Origin: Chloroflexota bacterium
GTDB lineage: Bacteria > Chloroflexota > Anaerolineae > Aggregatilineales > Phototrophicaceae
Assembly: GCA_011525385.1 (NCBI GenBank)
Contig: WTGF01000013.1
Location: 78,364 to 142,363 of the forward strand
Direction of reading: 5' to 3'
DNA: 64,000 bases
Positions 34,299 through 42,957 of this stretch are shown here, piece after piece (the stretch's first letter is position 1; every line of letters begins with the position of its first letter). The notes beneath the pieces were generated by a model that was not told the origin of the DNA, did not search any database, and saw nothing but the letters and a program-made list of their open reading frames with translations. The position numbers were made by a program, and so were the translations under genes.

Positions 34299-37235
34299 CT
34301 AGGACTGAACAGCAAGTTTGAAACCGGTTTGCGCCTCCAGCTTTTCGCTGAAGGACTCTATCTCCGCTGCGGGAACTGGTTTTGCGAGAACCAGTCGAAG
34401 CTCGCCGCGATCGGCATGGATGCCCGGTCCCTTGCTAATTATCCAGTTGTTCTCACTGAGCAGCCGATTGGCGACTTGCAAGATCTCATATTGATTGGGA
34501 TGCGGGCTGATGACCAAGTCGTATCCGGTTTCTTCCGCCAATCGATTGATCTGTTCCATATGGCGTCTGCCCACTTGCGGAGAGACGAATCCTAATACGA
34601 TCTGCCCCTGTTTAAGGCTGGTTTTTCCCAGGCCAGAGTCCTTCAGGCGCGCGCGAATCAGCCCGTAGGCAGCATTGATCTCCATCCGTTCAACATGCGC
34701 CGGCGCGACAACAGCTTCGTCAGTTGCGTCCGGCGGGCCGCTAATGTTGCTGATAATCAGGTCGAAGCCGGTGATTTCCCGGAACTGCTGCCGTAATTCA
34801 GACGATTGTTCCGCGCTGATATTGAGCAAATCATAATGCACTTGTCCCTTGTCGATAAAGTAGGCCGGACCTTTCTTGACAGTGGTCCCTTCTGGCAATA
34901 GTTCTTCGGCCACGGAGCCCAGCGCCTGTTGATTCGTGGTCGGCCTCACTTGTATCTGCCAGCCGGATTCCGCGCCGAGTCGCTCAATCTGCCGGGCAAA
35001 ACGACTTTGCGCTGTGGCGGGAAAGTCAAAGGTGAGCGTGAGGCGCTGGCGATGGCGTTCCATCCCCACCTTGCGCAGGCGCGATTCCGCCGGCAGCAGC
35101 CGTATTGCCAGTTCTCGCGCTTCGTTTTGGTCGACCGGCCCATGGCCAAGGGCGCGATGGGGCAGCAATCCATCCTTTTCCAAGGTAGCAGCGTCCCCCG
35201 CCAGGGCCAGCACAATCGCCGTCAGCGCGAGTTCCCTATCCAGGCCTTCGGGCAACGGGCTTGGCAGCAATGCCTCCGGCAAAAGGGGTTTTCCGGCGCG
35301 CACAAGCTGCTCGCGGCGGCTGAAGGGCAGCAGACGGTCCTTGAGCCCTCGAGCGCGCTTCATCAAGTCCGACAGACGAGCGCGTGTGCTCTTGTCGCTC
35401 CTTCCTTTGGGCCAGTCGCCGATCACCCAGAGCAAGGCGTCGCCCGGATGGCGGGTCCCGCGCTGCTGATGGACAATAGCTGTGAAGCTGTCAATTTCGG
35501 CCCCCATAACTAGCGCAAGCCTGGCTTGCCCATTGCTGTTGCGCATGACAATTAGCTTGCCGACGAGATCGGGATTGGCCAGCATGATGGCGCGGCTGGT
35601 TTGCGCCTGTTTGACCTGCTCGGCCGTTTTGACCCGGTATGTCTTTTTGTCGCGCCAGTCCGCCGCGAAATAGAAGTTCTTGTCGCTCCCCAGGGCTGCT
35701 TGGAGTTCATCTTCGCGCTCGGACGCGCCCCACCAGATTTGCGACAACTCGCGCAGACTAAAGTGATCACCCGCCCGAGCCTTGAGCGATTCCCAGAGGC
35801 GGGGCAAATCCACCGAGCCGGCTTCGGCGCCGTTTTTCACCCCGCCAACAGACCAGGGCCGCGCTCGGTAAATCAAGGTCCTGGTCTGGCCGATACGGGG
35901 CGTGGAGACCGACCTTCCCCGTTGCCGAAGCGCCGTAGCCAAACTATGTCGAGCGGCTGCATCCCCGTGCACCAACATGATGTCATCGGCCCTCAGCGCC
36001 TCGGCAAAGCTCAGCAACTCCGACTCATCGGCGTGCGCCGAGAGAGAATAGGTATCAATCTCGCAACGTATTTTTACGGTCGCGTCCCCCAATTTCAAGG
36101 TTGGCGATTCACCCCGCTGCCGCTCGCCCATCAAACGCTGCAAGAAGCGTCCAGGCGCCTCTTCGTCTTGATAGCCGGTCATCAGGATCGCATTCGCTTC
36201 CCCTGCCGCGAAATGGCGGGCATAAGCCACAGACGCGCCCCCGGTGAGCATCCCGCTACTAGCGACGACAACCAGAGGCCCGTCGCTAAGCGCGACTTCT
36301 CGTCGCTCTTGACTGCTGCGTATGGGTCGTATATTCCCGCGAAAGAATAGATGGTCCTTTCCCGCCATACGGGCAGCCGATTTTGGCAGAATATCGCTGA
36401 AACTTTGATAGGCGTCGCAGACCGTGCGCACCATGCCGTCGACATAGACCGGGACTTCCAGTTCATCGGCATGAGCCAGAAGAATCTGAATCACCTCCTG
36501 GGCTCGCCCCAGGGCGAAAGCAGGAATCAGTACTTTGCCAGCGCGATCTGTAACTGTTCGTAATGTCTGTATCAATCGTTTTTCTTCGCCCACGCGGTTG
36601 GCGTGCAAACGACCACCATACGTGCTTTCCAGAATTAATGCGTCCGCCTTGACTGGAGGCACGGCAAGGCTTTTTACCGTGCGTTGTTCAGATTTGGAAA
36701 TGTCTCCGGAAAAGACCAAGGTGCCTTCGTTGCTTTCCAATACGATTACAGCCGCGCCCGCGATATGACCGGCTGTGTAATATGTAACCTGCAAGTTCTC
36801 CGCCAGTTTGACCGGCTTGTTGAAATCGACTGTCTGGAAAGCGTCGAGCAAACGCTGAACCGAAATCGCATCGAAGAGCGGCAATTCACCCTCTTGATCC
36901 TGTCGAGTTTTCATGATTCGTTGCGCATCCAGCTGAAGGACGCGGGTAAGCGCCTGTGTGGCCGCTGTAGCCAGGACAGGCACCTGCGGATACTGCTCCA
37001 TGACCAAAGGCAAGGCGCCGGTATGATCGGTATGGGCATGCGTGACTAGAACGAAGTCGGGGCCGCCAACCGCGGTGATCGGCTGTAGATCCGGCAACTG
37101 GCTGTTCTGGATACCGCGGCTGGAGCGTGGCGAAATCCGGATGCCGGCATCGACCAGCAACTGCTTGCCGGCAATCTCGACCAAAGTGCAACTGGCGCCA
37201 ACTTCGTCGGCTCCTCCGAGAAAAGTGATCTTCAT
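34299..37235 (-). CDS. Long beta-CASP metallo-beta-lactamase nuclease with duplicated C-terminal domain
   Basis: A 978-residue protein. Residues 1-450 are a metallo-beta-lactamase/beta-CASP hydrolase of the CPSF/RNase J-related type: HAHTDHTGALP (motif 2), GTLVFSGDISK (motif 3), ASSGMLTGGASVAYARHF, SLSAHADESELL and VLVHGD-type motifs (IMLVHGDAAA). These bind two zincs and cleave RNA or DNA. The next 500 residues are unusual. Residues about 724-830 and 865-975 repeat one pattern (Q-I-x-R-L...E-x-G-W/Y...P-x-x-N-Q, then ending TGF-D/K-L). They may be nucleic-acid-binding domains, but I recognise no named family. The gene stands alone, transcribed toward the small hypothetical. Function is probably RNA processing or decay; this is inferred from the first half only. 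Confidence 0.82.
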   Translation of the reverse strand: MKITFLGGADEVGASCTLVEIAGKQLLVDAGIRISPRSSRGIQNSQLPDLQPITAVGGPDFVLVTHAHTDHTGALPLVMEQYPQVPVLATAATQALTRVLQLDAQRIMKTRQDQEGELPLFDAISVQRLLDAFQTVDFNKPVKLAENLQVTYYTAGHIAGAAVIVLESNEGTLVFSGDISKSEQRTVKSLAVPPVKADALILESTYGGRLHANRVGEEKRLIQTLRTVTDRAGKVLIPAFALGRAQEVIQILLAHADELEVPVYVDGMVRTVCDAYQSFSDILPKSAARMAGKDHLFFRGNIRPIRSSQERREVALSDGPLVVVASSGMLTGGASVAYARHFAAGEANAILMTGYQDEEAPGRFLQRLMGERQRGESPTLKLGDATVKIRCEIDTYSLSAHADESELLSFAEALRADDIMLVHGDAAARHSLATALRQRGRSVSTPRIGQTRTLIYRARPWSVGGVKNGAEAGSVDLPRLWESLKARAGDHFSLRELSQIWWGASEREDELQAALGSDKNFYFAADWRDKKTYRVKTAEQVKQAQTSRAIMLANPDLVGKLIVMRNSNGQARLALVMGAEIDSFTAIVHQQRGTRHPGDALLWVIGDWPKGRSDKSTRARLSDLMKRARGLKDRLLPFSRREQLVRAGKPLLPEALLPSPLPEGLDRELALTAIVLALAGDAATLEKDGLLPHRALGHGPVDQNEARELAIRLLPAESRLRKVGMERHRQRLTLTFDFPATAQSRFARQIERLGAESGWQIQVRPTTNQQALGSVAEELLPEGTTVKKGPAYFIDKGQVHYDLLNISAEQSSELRQQFREITGFDLIISNISGPPDATDEAVVAPAHVERMEINAAYGLIRARLKDSGLGKTSLKQGQIVLGFVSPQVGRRHMEQINRLAEETGYDLVISPHPNQYEILQVANRLLSENNWIISKGPGIHADRGELRLVLAKPVPAAEIESFSEKLEAQTGFKLAVQS

Positions 37236-37547
37236 TGACTTTGCTTCTCCGGGCTGACTAAAGGGGCAAGCAACAACTGAACCGTTTCCAGCTATTTTGT
37301 TCTATTACATTGGCTTGAATTGGCGTCCCTGCCGATTTAAGCATAGTCGTAGGCATTTTCAAAGAATCAGTTGCGACGGGGCGGCGCATAATGTACACTA
37401 GTTGCGGGTACTGAGTGAAACAAAAAACGAGCGTGAAGCTCGCTTTAATTTGAAATCCCTGCGCCAGTAGGGACGTCAAAATCATAAAATCCTGCCGATA
37501 TTGTAGCATATATTCGGTAACGTGTCACCCTTAAATCGGGATGAAAG
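37236..37547. other. Gene-free AT-richer gap, with a small hairpin
   Basis: No convincing gene lies here. A short stem CGAGC/GCTCG (37428-37442) with A and T runs on either side could be a weak bidirectional terminator. The start of the beta-CASP gene (GGAG before ATG 37233-37235) lies at the left end. GGTAACGTGTCACC (37516-37529) is an imperfect palindrome. Confidence 0.35.
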
Positions 37548-37796
37548 TTATTCGATTTGCTTGAACTTGGTTAGGAGTTTTTCCTGAAAATCAGGTGGCA
37601 TTACCGGTACTAAAAGAGAAGAGGCGGCCACCTCTTCTCCAGTAACTACCGATAGTTTGGCATACCAAAATCGATGGATCGACCGGCCGTCTTCGGTATA
37701 CGCAGTTGACGACCATTTGCTCTTCCGCAGGCGCTTTACCTCGGTAAAAGTTCCCTGCTCACAATTTACCTTAACAGATTTCTGGCGGTTTTTCAA
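37548..37796 (-). CDS. Small hypothetical protein, uncertain
   Basis: An open frame extends well into the start of the opposite primase gene; a TTG at 37794-37796 would give 82 residues that avoid the overlap. The composition (KSVKVNCEQGTFTEVKRLRK...EDGRSIHRFWYAKL) looks protein-like, with strand-rich segments, but there is no known domain and no clear ribosome binding site. It would be transcribed divergently from the primase gene and could belong to the same plasmid-like module. Confidence 0.35.
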   Translation of the reverse strand: MKNRQKSVKVNCEQGTFTEVKRLRKSKWSSTAYTEDGRSIHRFWYAKLSVVTGEEVAASSLLVPVMPPDFQEKLLTKFKQIE

Positions 37797-37826
37797 GGCT
37801 GCCGGCGATAAAAAAGGTCCAATCTC

Positions 37827-39851
37827 ATGCGAAAAACGGTGTTTTCCTGGCGCAAAAGACTGATAAAAAGAGCGAAAGTTTTGGCAAGGGCTGGATACTC
37901 TGTCATCCCGGTACATGGGGACAGTCTGCCAGATCAACCGAAGAAGCCGGCGATCAAGTGGCGGAAGTTCCAAAAGCGCATCCCCTCGCTAGCGGAAATC
38001 GAATCCCTGTTTCCTGATGACGTAAGTGCCTTGGGCATCGTATGCGGGCGCGTATCGCGACTTGTGGTGATCGACTTTGATGATCTCCAGAGGTATGGCA
38101 AGTTCTGTCGCCGTTTCCCGCAGCATATCGCGACTTATACTGTTAAGACGAATAGAGGCTTTCATCTTTACTTTCGTACTGAGCAGAAAGTTCCGAGTCA
38201 TCAGTTTGTGGGCGGGGATATCAAAGGTGAACGTTCTTACGTGATTGCGCCACCGTCGCGCATCGACGGTTTCCAGTATCAAGAGCTGAAGGAGATCTCC
38301 CCGTTAGAGTTATCAAGGGAAGAGATGTATGAGGTGCTGAATTATCTGCAGAGCGGACCCGTGGGAGCCCGAGTAGGGAGGCCGAGGGGCTATGGTGAAG
38401 AGAAAACGGATCTCGTGCTTTTGTACGGGCGGCTGGCTCCGCAGTTGGGGCGCAACAACGCTTTGTATCGTTGCGCCTCGATCGGCCGGGATGAAGGACT
38501 TGGCGAGAGCGATGTGGTCGCTTTGCTTGGGCAGGCGCATGTATGGGAAGCGGACAGGCAGGGGATGCGGGCTGAAAGCCCGGAGAGTCGGCTGAGTGAG
38601 GCCTTGCGTACGATAGCGAGCGCGTTCAGGAAGAGATACGGTAGTTCGGTGTATGGATCGGGGATACCGAATTCGCTGCGGGAGTTTCTTTTGCAAAAGC
38701 AGCGATCAACGGTGCTGATTCGTTTGCTCGAGGTGCTTCGGTTAGCCAGGTGGCGCGAGGGTGAGTGGTTTACACTGGGCGAAGCGATGAGCGCTGCGGC
38801 TCGTTTTGGGTTGAACCGGAAAAGCGTACTGGACGCGCTGGGGGGAGAAGCGTCGGTATACGATGGGCGATATATCATACGAAGAAGATATGTAGAATAC
38901 CTTGACAACGGGGGACTTAAATCGCGGCGACGTGGTCGGCCTCCTCAGATTATGTATCAGGCGCCCACTATAGCGGGTCTTATGCGGCGGTTGGGATTGA
39001 CGTGGTCTCCGTCGGACAAGATCGGCGGAGAGGACATAAAGTCCGCGCATTCCTATCGTCTGGCACTGCACCGGGAATACGTGAAGCGCTTGTCGCCGGA
39101 AGTCCCCAAAAGCTGGTTGGCGAAACGGATCGGTGTAAACGCTCGGACGATTGCGCGCTACAACCGCGAGTTAGGGGTATCAGTTGTGGAGAAAATCGGG
39201 GCCTGCCCTCTCACACGGGGCGTATTGGATAGCCTGCCGAAGCGTCGGCGGCGAGACGCCAAGAATTCTACGAACGGATACTGGCTGGAATTGGGGGATG
39301 GCCGGCGGTTCCCGGCATGGCGGCACATTGGAGCGTGGTTGCTCAGGGCCGGTAGCGGGGATGTAATGATTTGTATGAGGCGTCCATCTAGGTATCTCAT
39401 GTCTGGCGAGGCGAGCCGGGTTGAATATGAGAAAATGAGTGTCGCGGGTTTCGTGAAGGCGCGAGCGTTGCGCGAGGCAGGAAGCGCGGATGGTCGATTG
39501 AAGAGCGCGATTAATGCGCTTGCTGACTTTGTAAAGCGGCGGGGACCCGGGGCGCGTATGGAGCGGATTCCCTTGTTCTTTGAATCGGTTGCGAGGCAGA
39601 TCGCGCCGGACAAGGTGGCGGAGACGATCAAGGGATACTTGCTGGCCTATGATCGCGATGGGGGGCGGGTAGAGCGGCCGGTCAAACGCGGGATCGCGTA
39701 TCGAATGCTGAAGCAATTCGGCGAGGGAAATGTGTATTTGGCGTCATTTGAGGGAACTGGCGAGCTCTTATATGCCTTTGCCAAGCGAGCGCTGCGTTTG
39801 GGGGAAGCGCCGCGCGCCTTGGAGTTGCTCATGCGGGCTGCGGAAGGATAG
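37827..39851 (+). CDS. Primase-polymerase (bifunctional DNA primase/polymerase family) with C-terminal helix-turn-helix
   Basis: A 674-residue replication protein. Residues about 18-150 match the Prim-Pol domain: AGYSVIPVHGDS, KPAIKWRKFQ, VVIDFDD (metal ligands Asp83 and Asp85), TNRGFHLYFR (His113) and DIKGERSYVIAPPS. Residues about 180-270 resemble a helical primase C-terminal region. Further on there is a helix-turn-helix-like segment SWLAKRIGVNARTIARYN. Such proteins start replication of plasmids and integrated elements. It faces the parA-parB genes across an intergenic region with a terminator, and the module differs in base composition (fewer GC-rich codons) from its neighbours. This points to a plasmid or integrated replicon. 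The polymerase role is known for the family; activity here is inferred. Confidence 0.8.
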   Translation: MRKTVFSWRKRLIKRAKVLARAGYSVIPVHGDSLPDQPKKPAIKWRKFQKRIPSLAEIESLFPDDVSALGIVCGRVSRLVVIDFDDLQRYGKFCRRFPQHIATYTVKTNRGFHLYFRTEQKVPSHQFVGGDIKGERSYVIAPPSRIDGFQYQELKEISPLELSREEMYEVLNYLQSGPVGARVGRPRGYGEEKTDLVLLYGRLAPQLGRNNALYRCASIGRDEGLGESDVVALLGQAHVWEADRQGMRAESPESRLSEALRTIASAFRKRYGSSVYGSGIPNSLREFLLQKQRSTVLIRLLEVLRLARWREGEWFTLGEAMSAAARFGLNRKSVLDALGGEASVYDGRYIIRRRYVEYLDNGGLKSRRRGRPPQIMYQAPTIAGLMRRLGLTWSPSDKIGGEDIKSAHSYRLALHREYVKRLSPEVPKSWLAKRIGVNARTIARYNRELGVSVVEKIGACPLTRGVLDSLPKRRRRDAKNSTNGYWLELGDGRRFPAWRHIGAWLLRAGSGDVMICMRRPSRYLMSGEASRVEYEKMSVAGFVKARALREAGSADGRLKSAINALADFVKRRGPGARMERIPLFFESVARQIAPDKVAETIKGYLLAYDRDGGRVERPVKRGIAYRMLKQFGEGNVYLASFEGTGELLYAFAKRALRLGEAPRALELLMRAAEG

Positions 39852-39902
39852 CTTGCTTGCGGTTTTCTCTGTATGTTTGCACAGGGCATAGAGGCTTGGA
39901 GG

Positions 39903-39931
39903 TACCGTTACAGGTGTAACGGTATTTTTTT
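39903..39931 (+). terminator. Terminator after the primase gene, also a palindrome related to 40464-40479
   Basis: TACCGTTAC (39903-39911) and GTAACGGTA (39916-39924) form a 9-bp stem with loop AGGT, followed by seven Ts. The core CGTTACAGGTGTAACG (39906-39921) differs by one base from the perfect palindrome inside parB, so it may double as a second ParB-binding site. Confidence 0.75.
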
Positions 39932-40059
39932 GCATTAAGCCCGGGGCTAATCGGTTCCATGTAAGTAATGAGAATGAGAAAATGCTTTTATTGAACCCCA
40001 CCCTGTGGCTTGTTCCCTCCCTCGTCCCTCCGCCGGTCAAGGGCTGAGGACATGAGAGG

Positions 40060-40160
40060 TTTTTCAACCCCAACCGCCCCCAGCCCAGCGGCCTCTCGGT
40101 CCCCCCGCTTAGCGGGGGGCGGAAACCCCGAAGCATCCGGGAGGGGGAGCTTCAGCCCGG
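40060..40160. repeat. REP-like unit with CCCCCCGCTTAGCGGGGGG hairpin
   Basis: The 19-nt hairpin at 40101-40119 recurs at 53743-53761, and its flank (CGGAAACCCCGAAGCATC, reverse orientation) recurs at 63.94 kb. No gene is visible in the gap 39932-40253. Confidence 0.7.
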
Positions 40161-40253
40161 GCCATCGTCATATCCCACGCCAAAGCATCGCTGTCCTCAG
40201 CTTGGGGTTGGGAATGGGCGAGATAGAGAGGGTATTGTGATCGTGGGTCGTGT

Positions 40254-41483
40254 TTAAGCGGAGTGAACTGTGGCTTCGGATTCGTCGAGTTCTGTCATCA
40301 AGCGCAGCAACTGGCGGATCTCGCTTTCTATGAGGCGGCGGAGTTTGGGTCGCGTGTCGGTGGTTGGGGAGGAGATTTCTTTGCGCAGGCGCTTGCGCCA
40401 TTGTCCGGCGTCGACGGCCAGGCGGCTGACGACATCTTTCTTGCGCTTGCCGGATGCGGATTTCGTTACACGTGTAACGGTTGCCAGGGCGGATTTCATT
40501 TTGCGCAATTCGCCTTCGCTGAGGTTTTCATCGTCCCCCTTGCGCCAAAGCTCTTCCGGCAAACGCAAGAGCGCCCGATACTGCCGCAACTGACTGGCCT
40601 CTGACATGCCCATGGCGTTTAGCAGGCGCTCGCCATGACCGCGGGGAATGCGCCAACGAGCGCCATCCGCGACCTGGGCGTAAAAGGCTTGTTCGTTCTC
40701 ACATTCGTTATAGGCGGTGAAGTTGCCCCAGCCGTGCAGGTCCATCAAGAGCACGGCAAGCTGCCGGGCTCGGCTGATGGCGTTGAGATTGTCGCGGGCA
40801 TTGTTCTCGCTCGCTTGTCGCCAGACATCCACCCGGTTAACGAGGCGCGCCGGTATGCGCGACCAGTTAACGCGCGAGCCATCCGGGCGGACGTCGCCAT
40901 CGCCGAATCTCCAATAGAGCATGTGGTAAGCCAGCCAGCGCCTCTCGCCGGTTTCGATCTCGTAGCGGTCGCCATGGTGGACGAGACTGATGGGATTGGA
41001 CAAGCCGTCGCGCCGGATACTGGCAGCCAGATCGACGAGTTTCATCAAGGCGTCTTCTTTTGTGGAGGCGGCCAAAGCAATGGCGGAGCCGCCATCGCTC
41101 TCGTCTTTTTCGGCTCGATCTCCCCGCTCTGTCGTCTCCCCCAGGAGGTAGTTTGTGACATCAAAGTCGTTCTGCGATTTCTCCAATTGCACTTCAATTA
41201 TCCAGCGTTCGAAGATGTCGACGATGTTGTCCGGCGTCAGCGGGTAAATGTCGGTCAAGTCGTGGGGAACGCTATGGCGCGGCTGCATGGCGTTGGGCTG
41301 GATATCTTGTATGCTAATGGCCTCTATGGCTTGGAACTCGCTGTCGGCCGCGGCGATTTCCATTGCCAATTCACCCAAACCGAATCCGATAGCGTCAGCT
41401 GTTTTGGGGTCAAGCGAATTGGGATTGGCGTATAAAAGATTCTCTTCGTCTTGAATTTTTCTGCGCCGTTCACGACTGCTCAT
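40254..41483 (-). CDS. parB: ParB-type partition protein with a large internal insertion
   Basis: I chose the ATG at 41481-41483 (AAGGA 7 nt upstream), overlapping the parA end by 14 nt; the protein is 409 residues. ParB elements are visible: ISIQDIQPNAMQPRHSVP, then SIRRDGLSNPISLV, then the nucleotide-binding box ETGERRWLAYHMLYW, and a helix-turn-helix-like GMSEASQLRQYRALLRLPEELW. In ordinary ParB the first two blocks are separated by about 15 residues; here nearly 90 residues lie between them. The N-terminal 60 residues are acidic and unconserved. It should bind centromere sites and, like other ParB proteins, use CTP. It works with the adjacent ParA ATPase to segregate the replicon. Confidence 0.85.
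   Translation of the reverse strand: MSSRERRRKIQDEENLLYANPNSLDPKTADAIGFGLGELAMEIAAADSEFQAIEAISIQDIQPNAMQPRHSVPHDLTDIYPLTPDNIVDIFERWIIEVQLEKSQNDFDVTNYLLGETTERGDRAEKDESDGGSAIALAASTKEDALMKLVDLAASIRRDGLSNPISLVHHGDRYEIETGERRWLAYHMLYWRFGDGDVRPDGSRVNWSRIPARLVNRVDVWRQASENNARDNLNAISRARQLAVLLMDLHGWGNFTAYNECENEQAFYAQVADGARWRIPRGHGERLLNAMGMSEASQLRQYRALLRLPEELWRKGDDENLSEGELRKMKSALATVTRVTKSASGKRKKDVVSRLAVDAGQWRKRLRKEISSPTTDTRPKLRRLIESEIRQLLRLMTELDESEATVHSA
40464..40479. promoter_or_regulatory. Candidate centromere (parS-like) palindrome inside parB
   Basis: CGTTACACGTGTAACG is a perfect 16-bp palindrome with a CACGTG core, as in the classical parS site (a 16-bp palindrome with the same CACGTG centre). A one-mismatch copy lies at 39906-39921. 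Binding by the local ParB is inference. Confidence 0.5.
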
Positions 41484-42267
41484 AAATGCGTCCTTCCAAC
41501 TGGTCAACCAGCGCCCAGGCGTCATCGGCCGTGGTTGTAGTCGGGGCTAGCGAGAACACCGTGCGGCGCGCGCTGGCTACTTCAGCCCAGATTGTGCGAA
41601 CGGGCAACGGCTTCCATACCAGTTCGCCAAAGGTATCTTGCAGACGGCGCAGGTTGTCCTGGTGTTCCAGCGTTCGTCCGCGATACATGGTCGGCACGAC
41701 ACCGAGGACCTTGATGTCGTTGAGATTGTATTGTTGCCGGATCGGGCTGAACTGATCCTTATGGGTTAAGCTCTCGCGCAAGCCATCAAAGCTCCAGGCT
41801 TCGCATTTGGTGGGATAGATGATGCCATCGGTGGCCATGTAAATGGAGGAGTGCAAAAGCGACGGCGTGGGCGAGGTATCGAATATGACAAAATCGATGG
41901 CGCTGCGCAATTGATTAAAGCGCTTCAATACGGTAAAAGCGTCGGAGATATTGCCGGCGATGCTACGCGTTTCGATATTGGACGGGACCATCAACAACTG
42001 CCCGCGCGTATTATGGGCTTCGTCCGGCAAGTTAAAACGTTCGGGCGGCACCGGGCGCAGCACTTGTTGGAAAGGAGCGTTACGAACTATTAAGTCGTAA
42101 AAGCCGGGTTCCTTGGTCAAGCCAAAGGCGATGGTGGCATGACCTTGCGGGTCCGCATCCACCAGTATCACGCGTTTGCCGCGGATCGCCAGGCCCGCGG
42201 CGATGTGCGTCGCGACTGTCGTCTTGCCAACCCCGCCCTTTTCATTGAGTAGGGTGATAATCTTCAT
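41470..42267 (-). CDS. parA: ParA-type partition ATPase
   Basis: A 265-residue cytosolic ATPase with the deviant Walker A of the ParA/MinD family, KGGVGKTTVATHIAAGLA, followed by VILVDADPQGHATIAFGL (Walker A') and FVIFDTSPTPSL (Walker B). No N-terminal DNA-binding extension is present, so it is the short (type Ib-like) form without its own helix-turn-helix. It lies between the winged-helix gene (73 nt upstream) and parB (overlap downstream) on the same strand, forming a partition operon. ParA and ParB together move and separate copies of a plasmid or chromosome. Confidence 0.95.
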   Translation of the reverse strand: MKIITLLNEKGGVGKTTVATHIAAGLAIRGKRVILVDADPQGHATIAFGLTKEPGFYDLIVRNAPFQQVLRPVPPERFNLPDEAHNTRGQLLMVPSNIETRSIAGNISDAFTVLKRFNQLRSAIDFVIFDTSPTPSLLHSSIYMATDGIIYPTKCEAWSFDGLRESLTHKDQFSPIRQQYNLNDIKVLGVVPTMYRGRTLEHQDNLRRLQDTFGELVWKPLPVRTIWAEVASARRTVFSLAPTTTTADDAWALVDQLEGRIYEQS

Positions 42268-42340
42268 ATGCTTGATACCTGTTGATAGTCACGCTCGCGA
42301 CTTGGCGAAGTGCACAGAATGATTAAGAGCGCGTGCCTGT

Positions 42341-42610
42341 CTATGCTCGTGCGAAGGAGCGGTCAGCGACAGCCGAGCGCGAATCTGCGATTGAATAAAT
42401 GTATCCCGTTACGCCATTGTTAAAGGTAACAATGCTGCGTACGAAGATGCCTTCTTCGACCAGGGAGTCCATCATATTGACCAAATGGGGCGTCTTCTTC
42501 CGTTGAACCCGGTTGGCGATTTCCGACCGCGTGAGGGGCTTTTCGCTCTTGGCGACGACCTCTATCATCAGCTGACGGGTTTCGGAACGAGGACGATGAT
42601 CTTGCGCCAT
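42341..42610 (-). CDS. Small winged-helix DNA-binding protein
   Basis: An 89-residue protein from ATG 42608-42610 with a purine-rich box upstream. The pattern LMIEVVAKSEKPLTRSEIANRV followed by PHLVNMMDSLVEEGIFV and a beta-hairpin (VTFNNGVTGYIYSI) matches a MarR/DUF-type winged helix. It is the first gene of the parA-parB transcript and is probably the autoregulator of the module. No named family is claimed. Confidence 0.7.
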   Translation of the reverse strand: MAQDHRPRSETRQLMIEVVAKSEKPLTRSEIANRVQRKKTPHLVNMMDSLVEEGIFVRSIVTFNNGVTGYIYSIADSRSAVADRSFARA

Positions 42611-42652
42611 AGGTTATTCATCTCTCAATTTCAACAGTATAGATACTATGCA

Positions 42653-42681
42653 ACTATAGCGCAGATTGAATCGGGATGCAA
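42653..42681 (-). promoter_or_regulatory. Promoter and operator-like site of the partition operon
   Basis: On the minus strand TTGCAT (42676-42681), a 17-nt spacer, and TATAGT (42653-42658). Just downstream, AGTATAGATACT (42637-42648) has perfect 5-bp arms and is well placed as an operator for the winged-helix protein. The rest of the gap to 42957 shows nothing else. Confidence 0.6.
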
Positions 42682-42957
42682 TAACTTGGTGTTGTTGAAG
42701 TGGCGGTTTTGGGTTAGACTCTGTCAACAAATGTTTTACAAATATAAATATAATATTTTGGAAACCATTGTATTGTGGTCTTGTATCTTATCATCGGAGC
42801 GAGGGATTTGTGTAGCCTCTGTGGCCCAGGAAAATGAATTTTGCTAGTGGCGGCTCTGGAAAGCACTGGGAGTGGGAGGAGAAATGCGGGAGCATGAACA
42901 GGGCGCGCGTCTGTCTCGGAGAATGAGTATCTAGGAAGAGTCTTTTGGAGCCGGGTC

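Noticed and set aside
37258..37509. 83-codon minus-strand frame in the gap before the plasmid-like module
   Set aside because: Composition looks random, there is no ribosome binding site, and it contains the small hairpin; kept only as an intergenic entry.
42611..42957. tRNA gene or integration site at the edge of the plasmid-like module
   Set aside because: I looked for a T-loop (GTTCRANNC) and cloverleaf arms and saw none here or near 37.2-37.5 kb; no direct repeat flanks the module that I could find by eye.
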